A stretch of 5,642 nucleotides of DNA from Aquificota bacterium (GTDB lineage: Bacteria > Aquificota > Aquificia > Aquificales > Hydrogenothermaceae): the NCBI GenBank assembly GCA_013153795.1, contig JAADDV010000108.1, forward strand, positions 1 to 5,642. Direction: 5' to 3'. The notes under the pieces were generated by a model that was not told the DNA's origin, made no database searches, and worked only from the letters and a program-made list of their open reading frames with translations. The translations under genes were made by a program, and so were the position numbers. This document shows positions 1 through 5,364 of this stretch, piece by piece. How positions within the stretch are numbered: the stretch's first letter is position 1; the number at the start of each line of letters is the position of its first letter.

Positions 1-1
1 G

Positions 2-379
2 GCTGATGCTGTTCATAAGGGGATGGACTTTGCTTCTATCAGAAATGCACCAGTTCAGGCAGCAGAAACAGGAAAGGTTGTTTTTGCTGGATTTTTAGGT
101 ATATACGGCAACTCTGTCATTATAGAGCATGGAATGGGTATTTTTACTCTTTATTCTCATCTAGCTGAATTTAATGTAAAAAAAGGAGATATGGTTAAAA
201 AAGGTCAAGAAATTGCCTTAACAGATACAACAGGGCTAGCAATGGGAGACCATTTGCATTTTGGAGTTTTGATACAAGGATTAGAAGTAACTCCTTTAGA
301 ATGGATAGAAAGAACATGGCTTCCAACGAGATTTCTCAATATCTACAATAAACTAAATAAATTCTACGGAGGTAAGTAG
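2..379 (+). CDS. M23 (LytM/lysostaphin-type) metallopeptidase, C-terminal part
   Basis: This is the last 125 codons of a gene cut by the left window edge. The visible part is the zinc peptidase domain of peptidase family M23, which usually cleaves peptide cross-links in peptidoglycan in the periplasm or acts as an amidase activator. The HxGxD motif is at fragment residues 5-9 (HKGMD, bases 14-28) and supplies two zinc ligands. His53 (in YSHL, base 158) matches the first catalytic histidine. HLHFG (bases 251-265) gives the HxH pair, with a catalytic His and the third zinc ligand. All catalytic residues of the family are therefore present and the enzyme looks active. After the core comes a basic tail of about 35 residues that begins with the family's common TPLEW end. 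Any signal peptide, coiled coil or LysM part would be upstream and unseen, so EnvC-like or NlpD-like cannot be told apart. The TAG stop directly touches the next start codon, so the two genes are very likely cotranscribed. Confidence 0.93.
   Translation, partial: ADAVHKGMDFASIRNAPVQAAETGKVVFAGFLGIYGNSVIIEHGMGIFTLYSHLAEFNVKKGDMVKKGQEIALTDTTGLAMGDHLHFGVLIQGLEVTPLEWIERTWLPTRFLNIYNKLNKFYGGK
368..373 (+). promoter_or_regulatory. Shine-Dalgarno of the transaldolase gene
   Basis: GGAGGT is a near-perfect Shine-Dalgarno six bases before the ATG at 380. It lies inside the last codons of the peptidase gene (Tyr-Gly-Gly-Lys-stop). The peptidase stop and the transaldolase start are directly adjacent, which fits translational coupling. 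Confidence 0.85.
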
Positions 380-1036
380 ATGAAATTTTTCATCGATACA
401 GCAGATATCAACGAAATCAGAGCTGCAAATGAGCTTAGAATTCTAGATGGAGTAACTACAAACCCAACCCTTGTAGCAAAGACAGGAAAACCTTTTATGG
501 ATGTGGTAAAAGAAATCTTAGCAGAAGTTCCTGACAAACCTGTTTCCCTTGAAGTTGCAAGCACAGATTACGAAGGAATGATAAGAGAAGCAGAAATCCT
601 TGCAAAACTTGGAGACAATGTTGTTATAAAAATCCCTGTTACTATAGATGGATTAAAAGCTGTAAAATACCTTGAAGATAAAGGAATAAAAACAAATGTA
701 ACTCTTATTTTCTCACCTTCTCAGGCGCTTCTTGCAATGAAAGCAGGAGCTTCATATATTTCCCCATTTGTAGGAAGACTAGATGACATAAGCCATACAG
801 GAATGGAGCTAATTGCAGATATAAAAGCAATAATAGATAACTACGGATTTAAAAGTGAAATTATTGTTGCATCAGTAAGAAATCCTATTCATGTTGTTGA
901 AGCTGCAACTATAGGAGCACATATCGCAACTATACCATACAAAGTAATAGCCCAGCTTGTAAAACATCCTCTTACAGATATTGGCCTTGAAAGATTCCTA
1001 AAAGACTGGGAAACAGTTCCAGAAAAACCTTTCTAA
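380..1036 (+). CDS. tal: Small class I transaldolase (TalC/FSA-size family)
   Basis: This 218-residue protein matches in full length the small transaldolase/fructose-6-phosphate aldolase family, usually about 212-222 residues. It would move a dihydroxyacetone unit between sugar phosphates in the non-oxidative pentose phosphate pathway in the cytoplasm. Visible signatures are FIDTADINEI (4-13) with Asp6, DGVTTNPTL (23-31) with Asn28, VVIKIPVT (81-88) with the Schiff-base Lys84, ISPFVGRLDD (127-136), ASVRNP (164-169) and ATIPYKV (183-189). Two residues help choose the activity: Glu58 (SLEV) and Phe130 (SPF). These match transaldolases (TalB Glu96 and Phe178), where true fructose-6-phosphate aldolases have Gln and Tyr. 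I therefore infer transaldolase, although automatic pipelines often call this family fsa. All the arginine codons I checked in this gene are AGA. The start is fixed by the GGAGGT at 368-373. A hairpin follows the stop. Confidence 0.93.
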   Translation: MKFFIDTADINEIRAANELRILDGVTTNPTLVAKTGKPFMDVVKEILAEVPDKPVSLEVASTDYEGMIREAEILAKLGDNVVIKIPVTIDGLKAVKYLEDKGIKTNVTLIFSPSQALLAMKAGASYISPFVGRLDDISHTGMELIADIKAIIDNYGFKSEIIVASVRNPIHVVEAATIGAHIATIPYKVIAQLVKHPLTDIGLERFLKDWETVPEKPF

Positions 1037-1054
1037 GGGGAGTTTTCCCCTTTT
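1035..1054 (+). terminator. Hairpin after the transaldolase gene, probable weak intrinsic terminator
   Basis: AAGGGGA (1035-1041) pairs perfectly with TCCCCTT (1046-1052) around a GTTT loop. The stem begins within the TAA stop of the transaldolase gene. The T tract overlaps the 3' arm and is short (TTTT then AT), so termination may be partial, or the stem may mainly protect the transcript end. The next gene starts only 25 bases later in the same direction. Confidence 0.6.
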
Positions 1055-1078
1055 ATAAAAACCCCTAAAATCAGAGCT

Positions 1079-1369
1079 ATGAAATACAGAAAAAAAGGAA
1101 TAAAAAAAGAGCATCACATAATAGAAGATGGAGAAGAGCTTTTAGAAGACCTTGTAAAAAAGGGTCTTGTAGAAGCTATTATTCCAGGGAGAATAAAAAC
1201 AACTCCTAAAGGACAACCAGGAAATCCAAGACTTACATTTCAGTATGAAACCCAATCAGGGGCAAAACTTCTTCTAAAAAAAGGTTCAACAGTTCAGGAA
1301 GTTTTTGTAATAACCCAGAAAAAAGAAGAACTTCAAAAATACATCAAAGAAAAATACAAAAAGAATTGA
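1079..1369 (+). CDS. DUF2103-like small conserved protein
   Basis: This basic 96-residue protein resembles the DUF2103 family, described only as a predicted metal-binding protein and known to me mainly from archaea and cyanobacteria. The match rests on its layout: an N-terminal His pair (EHHI, residues 11-14), the AIIPGRI block (33-39), a Pro/Gly-rich linker (41-50), a strand (RLTFQYET, 51-58) and the C-terminal block GAKLLLKKGSTVQEVFVIT (61-79), which is the part I recognise. It is likely cytoplasmic, with no signal peptide or membrane segment. About a quarter of the residues are Lys, which would suit nucleic acid contact, but that is inference. The ATG at 1079 has only a weak GAG two bases upstream. 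No other ATG, GTG or TTG lies in frame between it and the stop at 1034-1036, so the start is likely right but translation may be weak. Function unknown; the family assignment is from memory. Confidence 0.65.
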   Translation: MKYRKKGIKKEHHIIEDGEELLEDLVKKGLVEAIIPGRIKTTPKGQPGNPRLTFQYETQSGAKLLLKKGSTVQEVFVITQKKEELQKYIKEKYKKN

Positions 1370-1371
1370 TA

Positions 1372-1377
1372 TATAAT
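1372..1377 (+). promoter_or_regulatory. Possible -10 promoter element upstream of the methyltransferase gene
   Basis: TATAAT lies three bases after the stop of the DUF2103-like gene and 33 bases before the ATG at 1411. A TG at 1367-1368 precedes an overlapping TATATA (1370-1375) in extended -10 arrangement. At 17-base spacing the -35 position (1349-1354, GAAAAA) is poor, and AT-rich DNA yields such hexamers by chance. Confidence 0.25.
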
Positions 1378-1410
1378 GTTTTTCCTCAAAAATATTTCAG
1401 GTAGAAAAGA

Positions 1411-2565
1411 ATGAAACTAACAGGGAAAGAAGAGCTTATAAAGATAATCAAAGACAGAATAGAAAAAGAAGGAAGTATCTCATTTAGAGATTTTATGGAT
1501 ATGGCTCTCTATTATCCAGAACTTGGATACTATACCTCACCAAAAACAAAAATTGGAGGATACGGAGACTTTTTTACAGCTTCAGAACTGGACAGAGCTT
1601 TTGGAGAGCTGCTGGGAAAGCAGTTTGTAGAAATATACCAGAAAATAGATGAAAAACCTTTTCAAATAGTAGAAATAGGAGCAGGAAAAGGCTATTTAGC
1701 CCATGATATTCTCAAATACCTTAAAGAAAACCACCCAGAAGTTTATAAAAATTCAGAGTATATCCTTATAGAAAAATCCCCATATCATATCCAGATACAA
1801 AAAGAAGTTTTAAAAGATTTTGAAATTGTAAAATGGGTTCAGGATGTTATAGATTTTGAAGATGAAAGTATAACAGGGATTATATTTTCCAATGAACTGT
1901 TTGACAGTTTCCCTGTCCATCTTATAAGAAAAATCGGCGGAAAAATCTATGAGGTTTATATAACAGTTGATGAAAACAATGAAGTAAAAGAGATACTAAA
2001 AGAACCAGACGAAGAAATCCTAAAGTATCTTAAAGAACTAAAAATAGAAATACCTGAAGGAATGCAAACAGAGATAAATTTAGATGCAAAAGATTACATC
2101 CAGAAGATAGGAAAAAAACTTAAAAAAGGATACGTAATCACCATAGACTATGGATTTCCGTCTGCCGAACTTTACAAATACTACAGAATGAGGGGAACAC
2201 TTCTTTGTTATTACAAACATCAGTATTCAGAAAATTTTTATGAAAATGTAGGTCTGCAGGATATAACATCCCATGTGAATTTTTCAGCACTGGCATATTA
2301 TGGAAAACTTGCAGGACTAGAAACAACAGGTTTTACAGACCAGGCTCACTTTTTAACAAATCTTGGACTTATGGATATATTCGCCGAGCTTCAGGAAAAA
2401 GGAGATTTAGAGTCTTACGAGAGACTAAACAGACTAAAAACCCTTGTCCTTCCAAAAGGAATGGGAGAGAAGTTTAAAATCCTTGTTCAACATAAAAATA
2501 TAGAAAATCCAGCAATACAGGGACTTGAAATACTACCTTACCAAAACCAGAGATACAAACTGTAA
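1411..2565 (+). CDS. MidA/NDUFAF7-family (DUF185) SAM-dependent methyltransferase
   Basis: This 384-residue protein is a full-length member of the DUF185/COG1565 methyltransferase family. Signatures in order are FRDFMDMALYYPELGYYT (25-42), GDFFTASELDRAFGELLG (52-69), the SAM-binding glycine loop VEIGAGKGYLA (87-97), an acidic end to strand 2 (LIEKSP, 119-124), FSNELFDSFPVHL (159-171), GYVITIDYGFP (240-250), RGTLLCYY (261-268), GLQDITSHVNF (281-291), the QAHFLTNLG block (311-319) and a C-terminal MGEKFKILV (351-359). The mitochondrial relative NDUFAF7 dimethylates an arginine of the complex I subunit NDUFS2. The bacterial substrate is not established, and a NuoD-type protein is only an inference by analogy. 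It is cytoplasmic, with no signal peptide. An AGGT at 1399-1402, eight bases before the ATG, supports the start. The gene sits 41 bases after the DUF2103-like gene and may be partly cotranscribed with it. Confidence 0.92.
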   Translation: MKLTGKEELIKIIKDRIEKEGSISFRDFMDMALYYPELGYYTSPKTKIGGYGDFFTASELDRAFGELLGKQFVEIYQKIDEKPFQIVEIGAGKGYLAHDILKYLKENHPEVYKNSEYILIEKSPYHIQIQKEVLKDFEIVKWVQDVIDFEDESITGIIFSNELFDSFPVHLIRKIGGKIYEVYITVDENNEVKEILKEPDEEILKYLKELKIEIPEGMQTEINLDAKDYIQKIGKKLKKGYVITIDYGFPSAELYKYYRMRGTLLCYYKHQYSENFYENVGLQDITSHVNFSALAYYGKLAGLETTGFTDQAHFLTNLGLMDIFAELQEKGDLESYERLNRLKTLVLPKGMGEKFKILVQHKNIENPAIQGLEILPYQNQRYKL

Positions 2566-2567
2566 AC

Positions 2568-2597
2568 TTGATAGAAAGTATCTTCTTAGCTTAAGAT
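2568..2597 (+). promoter_or_regulatory. Candidate sigma-70-type promoter for the membrane protein gene
   Basis: TTGATA (2568-2573) and TAAGAT (2592-2597) are spaced by 18 bases directly after the methyltransferase stop. The -35 matches consensus at five of six positions and the -10 at four of six. Transcription would start near 2604, leaving a leader of about 25 bases before the ATG at 2629. It is plausible but not strong in AT-rich DNA. Confidence 0.35.
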
Positions 2598-2628
2598 AAA
2601 AGCCTTAAAAAACAAAAAGGATAAGGAA

Positions 2629-3009
2629 ATGATAGAAGTTTTTATAGTTTCAGTGATTATTTTGATAACAGGGAGCTTTTCATTTTGGTATGCATCAAAA
2701 CTAGCTCTTTTTAAGTGGACATCTTTTAAATATGCTTTTTTTGTGACTCTCTTAGCATATGTATCTATAGGAGCTGTTAAAGCAGTTATGCAGATAACAG
2801 GTATATACAAACCTCAGCTGGTCTGGATTCCTCTTTTAACAGGTATTGTTGTCCAGACAGTTTTAGCAAAAGCAGTATTCCAGCAAAGCTGGATAAAAAC
2901 CATCATTGCTGTAATAACAGGGGCAGTTGTTACAGCTATTATTGTTATTCCTATGTTCGTAGTAGCAGGAGGAGTATTTACCTACGTAAGCGGAGAGTAT
3001 AAGCAGTAA
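2629..3009 (+). CDS. Small membrane protein of unknown function, about four transmembrane helices
   Basis: I do not recognise this 126-residue protein. It is very hydrophobic, with likely membrane segments at about residues 2-20, 35-53, 63-83 and 89-118. The last is long and rich in Val, Ile, Ala and Gly. Loop 1 (residues 22-34) carries Lys24, Lys29 and Lys34, so the positive-inside rule puts loops 1 and 3 in the cytoplasm and both ends outside. The C terminus is short and polar (SGEYKQ). No cysteine or histidine is present, and I see no motif of a known transporter or enzyme, so a structural or accessory role is as likely as transport. AAGGA at 2617-2621, seven bases before the ATG, supports the start; a second AAGGAA touching the ATG is too close to serve. 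Gaps of 63 bases before and 77 bases after, both with promoter-like sequence, suggest it may be transcribed alone. It is real by its ribosome binding site, composition and the lack of another explanation. Confidence 0.8.
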   Translation: MIEVFIVSVIILITGSFSFWYASKLALFKWTSFKYAFFVTLLAYVSIGAVKAVMQITGIYKPQLVWIPLLTGIVVQTVLAKAVFQQSWIKTIIAVITGAVVTAIIVIPMFVVAGGVFTYVSGEYKQ

Positions 3010-3011
3010 AT

Positions 3012-3040
3012 TTGAGTAAAGTATTGTAAAATTTTATTTT
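3012..3040 (+). promoter_or_regulatory. Weak candidate promoter upstream of prfB
   Basis: TTGAGT (3012-3017) and TATTTT (3035-3040) are separated by 17 bases, each matching four of six sigma-70 consensus positions. It lies in the 77-base gap before prfB and overlaps the inverted repeat at 3025-3045, so a protein bound there could block it. This is inference from weak hexamers in very AT-rich DNA. Confidence 0.25.
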
Positions 3041-3045
3041 TTACA
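3025..3045. repeat. Perfect AT-rich inverted repeat in the prfB upstream gap
   Basis: TGTAAAA (3025-3031) and TTTTACA (3039-3045) are exact reverse complements separated by seven bases. The arms have only one G-C pair each and no clean T tract follows, so it is a poor terminator. The shape (seven-base half-sites, centres 14 bases apart) would suit a dimeric repressor operator, but chance in AT-rich DNA is possible. Confidence 0.4.
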
Positions 3046-3062
3046 TATCTTTAGGGCAGAAA

Positions 3063-3080
3063 TAACCTTTTAAGAGGTTA
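3063..3080 (+). promoter_or_regulatory. Inverted repeat that would pair the prfB Shine-Dalgarno
   Basis: TAACCT (3063-3068) and AGGTTA (3075-3080) are perfect complements around a six-base loop. In RNA a U-G pair could extend the stem and leave a UUAA tetraloop. The 3' arm contains most of the AGAGGT Shine-Dalgarno (3073-3078), eight bases before the ATG at 3087. A second, weaker AGGA (3080-3083) lies only three bases before it. Folding would hide the better site. Whether this is regulation or chance cannot be told from one sequence. Confidence 0.45.
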
Positions 3081-3086
3081 GGAAGC

Positions 3087-4202
3087 ATGATATTAGACAG
3101 CTTAAAAGAAAAACATCAAGAGCTTTCAAATAAGTTTGAAAATATAAAAGAGATACTAAAACCTGAAGCTTTTGAGAAAGAGCTGAAAAAACTAGATGCA
3201 GAGATGGGAAAACCTGATTTCTGGAATGACCAGAAAAGAGCTCAGGAAATATCCTCAAGAAGAACAGCTGTAGCAAATAAACTTCAAGAGATAAAAGATG
3301 TAGAGAAAAAACTTTCTGACATTAGAGATTATTTAGAACTTTTAGAGATGGAACATGATGAAGAAACAGAAAAAGAAGTAGAAAAAGAGTTAAAAGCTTT
3401 AGAAAAGGAAATAAACAGGCTAGAAACAGCAAGTTTACTTTCTGAGGAATACGACCAGAAAAATGCTATTGTAACCCTTCAGGCAGGTTCTGGAGGTGTT
3501 GAAGCTTGTGACTGGACAGAGATGCTTTTAAGAATGTATCTAAGATGGGCAGAGAAAAATGGATTTGATATAGAAATGGTTGATTATCAGCCAGATGATG
3601 TTGCAGGAATCAAAAGTGCAACATTTATAGTAAAAGGACCATATGCTTACGGATACCTGAAAGGAGAACAGGGAGTTCATAGACTTGTAAGAATTTCTCC
3701 ATTTGATGCAAACAAAAGAAGACATACCTCTTTTTCTGCAGTGTCTGTTATTCCAGAAATTGGAGATGAAGTAAAAGTAGAGATAAAAGAGGAAGACCTT
3801 AGAATAGATACATTTAGAGCCTCTGGTGCTGGAGGACAGCACGTTAACACTACAGACTCAGCTGTAAGAATTGTCCATATACCAACAGGAATAACAGTTT
3901 CCTGCCAGAGTGAGCGTTCCCAGATACAAAACAGAGCAAAAGCTATGCAGATGTTAAAAGCAAAACTCTATCAGTATGAACTTCAAAAACAAAAGGAAAA
4001 ACAAAAAGAGCTTGAAGGGGAGAAAAAAGAAATAACATGGGGAAGTCAGATAAGGTCTTATGTATTTCAGCCTTACCAGATGGTAAAAGACCTAAGAACA
4101 GGGTATGAAACAGGAAACATACAGGCTGTAATGGATGGAGAGATTGATGAGTTTATAGAAAGCTTCTTAAAATGGAAAGCTTCCCAAAAACAACAAAACT
4201 AA
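3087..4202 (+). CDS. prfB: Peptide chain release factor 2 (RF2)
   Basis: This 371-residue protein is full-length RF2. It acts on the ribosome in the cytoplasm, reading UGA and UAA stops and triggering release of the finished peptide. A Lys/Glu-rich helical N-terminal region (about 1-115, including PDFW at 43-46) is followed by the core. The SPF tripeptide (204-206, in VRISPFDANKRRHTSF) is the RF2 stop-recognition motif and excludes RF1, which has PxT. The catalytic GGQ is at 249-251 in ASGAGGQHVN, with Ala245 at the place where E. coli K-12 has Thr246. The Gln is normally methylated by PrmC. The gene reads through as one frame: codons 24-26 are Leu-Lys-Pro where many prfB genes have an in-frame UGA needing a +1 frameshift, so that autoregulatory switch is absent. 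The start is set by AGAGGT at 3073-3078, with an in-frame stop at 3063-3065. The next gene follows after nine bases, suggesting an operon with the thiolation pair. Confidence 0.97.
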   Translation: MILDSLKEKHQELSNKFENIKEILKPEAFEKELKKLDAEMGKPDFWNDQKRAQEISSRRTAVANKLQEIKDVEKKLSDIRDYLELLEMEHDEETEKEVEKELKALEKEINRLETASLLSEEYDQKNAIVTLQAGSGGVEACDWTEMLLRMYLRWAEKNGFDIEMVDYQPDDVAGIKSATFIVKGPYAYGYLKGEQGVHRLVRISPFDANKRRHTSFSAVSVIPEIGDEVKVEIKEEDLRIDTFRASGAGGQHVNTTDSAVRIVHIPTGITVSCQSERSQIQNRAKAMQMLKAKLYQYELQKQKEKQKELEGEKKEITWGSQIRSYVFQPYQMVKDLRTGYETGNIQAVMDGEIDEFIESFLKWKASQKQQN

Positions 4203-4211
4203 GGGAGAAAA

Positions 4212-4415
4212 ATGGAAATAAAAGTAAAATACAGAGGAAAAGAACAGATTTTAAAATTTGATAAAGAGAGAGTGACAGCCCTTGATATACTAAAGGCATT
4301 AAACCTTTCTCCTGAACATGCTTTTGTTGCAAAAAATGGAGAACTTGCATCAGAAGATGAAGAAGTATCTCCTCAAGACCAGATAAAAGTAATAAATGCA
4401 ATCTCAGGTGGTTAA
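4212..4415 (+). CDS. ttuB: ThiS/MoaD-fold sulfur carrier, probable TtuB
   Basis: This 67-residue ubiquitin-fold protein ends in the Gly-Gly tail (AISGG, 63-67) that sulfur carriers need for adenylation and thiocarboxylate formation. Other typical points are the basic beta strands at the start (MEIKVKYRGKE), the LDILKALNLSPE helix (24-35), FVAKNGEL (38-45) and the DQIKVINAISGG end (56-67). ThiS, MoaD and TtuB are hard to separate by sequence. TtuB is chosen because the next gene encodes a TtuA-type enzyme. In Thermus, TtuB-COSH is the sulfur donor for tRNA 2-thiouridine and can also be attached to proteins. The activating E1-like enzyme is not in this window. AGGGAG (4202-4207), overlapping the prfB stop, is a good ribosome binding site four bases before the ATG. 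The gene is nine bases after prfB, and its stop is one base before the next ATG. Confidence 0.85.
   Translation: MEIKVKYRGKEQILKFDKERVTALDILKALNLSPEHAFVAKNGELASEDEEVSPQDQIKVINAISGG
4406..4411 (+). promoter_or_regulatory. Ribosome binding site of the ttuA-like gene, inside the ttuB Gly-Gly codons
   Basis: AGGTGG is five bases before the ATG at 4417 and is formed by the codons TCA-GGT-GGT that encode the end of the sulfur carrier. It decides the start: the alternative in-frame ATG at 4396 lies upstream of this site and would add seven residues overlapping the carrier gene. Confidence 0.7.
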
Positions 4416-4416
4416 A

Positions 4417-5364
4417 ATGGCAAAACTGAAAAAAGGAACTAGATGTACTATCTGTAAAGCTAAAGGAGAAAAAGAAAAAGCTGTTGTTTTTTTACCACAT
4501 CACAGACTTGCTTTGTGTAAAAAGCATTTTGTAGAGTGGTTTGAAAAGAGAGTAGAAAAGACTGTAAAAGAGTTTCGTATGTTCTCAAAAAAAGACCGTA
4601 TCCTTGTTGCTGTTTCTGGAGGAAAAGACAGTTTAGCACTGTGGAATGCTTTAACAAAACTTGGTTATGAAGCAGACGGATTTTATATAGACCTTGGTAT
4701 TCCCCAGTATTCAGAAGACAGCAAAAATCTAGCTTTAGCATTTTCAGAGAGAATAAAAAGACCTCTTCATATAGTCTCACTAACAGAAGAAATAGCCCCT
4801 ATTCCTGTAATAGAGCAGTCAACAAAAAGACCAGCCTGTTCAGCCTGCGGAACAGTAAAAAGATACTACATGAACAAATATGCAAAAGAGCTTGGCTACA
4901 GCATAATAGCAACAGGACACAATCTTGATGATGAAGTAGCTGTTTTATTTGGAAATACCCTTTCTTGGGATATAAACTATCTAAAGAGACAGTACCCTGT
5001 TTTAAAGGAAGAAAACGGCTTTATAAGAAAAGTAAAACCCTTATGTAAAATAACAGAAAAGGAAGCAGCTCTTTATGCCTTTTTTAACAATATAGAGTAT
5101 ATAGAATACGAATGTCCTTTCTCAGAAGGAGCTTCTTCTATAGAGTATAAAGAAATCCTTTCCCAGTTAGAAGAAAAACACCCAGGAACAAAACTTCAAT
5201 TTTATACAAACTTTTTAAAAAGAATGTATCCGATACTAAAAGAACATGAAAAGAAACAGTTTGAGGAAATCTCTTTATGTAAAATCTGTGGCGAGCCAAC
5301 CTTTGGAGAAATCTGTAGTGTATGTAAGCTAAAGGAAAAAGTGCAAAGTAAAACAACTTCTTAA
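4417..5364 (+). CDS. ttuA: TtuA-type tRNA 2-thiouridine synthetase
   Basis: This is a 315-residue cytoplasmic PP-loop ATPase of the TtuA/Ncs6/TtcA superfamily. It would adenylate a tRNA uridine and replace its oxygen with sulfur from the carrier encoded just upstream; in Thermus the target is U54. In order it has an N-terminal zinc site (Cys10, Cys13, Cys34, His37), the PP-loop SGGKDS (67-72), CSAC (Cys141, Cys144) and Cys233 in the ECPFSE motif, and a C-terminal zinc site (Cys288, Cys291, Cys300, Cys303). The 89-residue spacing from Cys144 to Cys233 equals that of the [4Fe-4S] ligands I recall for Thermus TtuA (Cys133 to Cys222), so the cluster site is intact. The TGHNLDDE motif (166-173) is also family-typical. 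Two zinc sites and the length favour TtuA over TtcA. The ATG at 4417 is preferred because AGGTGG lies five bases before it; a start at 4396 would add seven residues. The stop overlaps that of the convergent gene. Confidence 0.92.
   Translation: MAKLKKGTRCTICKAKGEKEKAVVFLPHHRLALCKKHFVEWFEKRVEKTVKEFRMFSKKDRILVAVSGGKDSLALWNALTKLGYEADGFYIDLGIPQYSEDSKNLALAFSERIKRPLHIVSLTEEIAPIPVIEQSTKRPACSACGTVKRYYMNKYAKELGYSIIATGHNLDDEVAVLFGNTLSWDINYLKRQYPVLKEENGFIRKVKPLCKITEKEAALYAFFNNIEYIEYECPFSEGASSIEYKEILSQLEEKHPGTKLQFYTNFLKRMYPILKEHEKKQFEEISLCKICGEPTFGEICSVCKLKEKVQSKTTS

Noticed and set aside
380..1036. Fructose-6-phosphate aldolase call for the small transaldolase
   Set aside because: Active-site positions carry Glu58 and Phe130, which are transaldolase-type.
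3010..3086. Upstream peptide regulating prfB
   Set aside because: There is no ATG in the gap. Only a TTG-started run of five codons (3012-3029) exists, without a ribosome binding site.
3540..3842. Open frame on the - strand inside prfB
   Set aside because: It is antisense to the conserved RF2 core and has odd composition rich in Ser, Cys, Tyr and Phe, with no family features. It is a shadow of the real gene.
3087..4202. Release factor 1 (prfA)
   Set aside because: The recognition tripeptide is SPF, typical of RF2, and the whole layout matches RF2.
4153..4401. Open frame on the - strand across the prfB end and carrier gene
   Set aside because: It is a leucine-rich antisense translation of Lys/Glu-rich genes and would cover two well-supported genes. 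The same applies to antisense frames at 364-564, 2138-2326, 2586-2810, 3070-3276, 4460-4780 and 5138-5356.
4212..4415. Thiamine (ThiS) or molybdopterin (MoaD) carrier
   Set aside because: It cannot be fully excluded by sequence, but no thiamine or molybdopterin gene is nearby, while a TtuA-type enzyme follows after one base.
4396..4416. Upstream in-frame ATG for the ttuA-like gene
   Set aside because: It lies upstream of the AGGTGG ribosome binding site and would add seven residues overlapping the carrier gene. The ATG at 4417 has correct spacing and gives the usual short N terminus before the first zinc pair.
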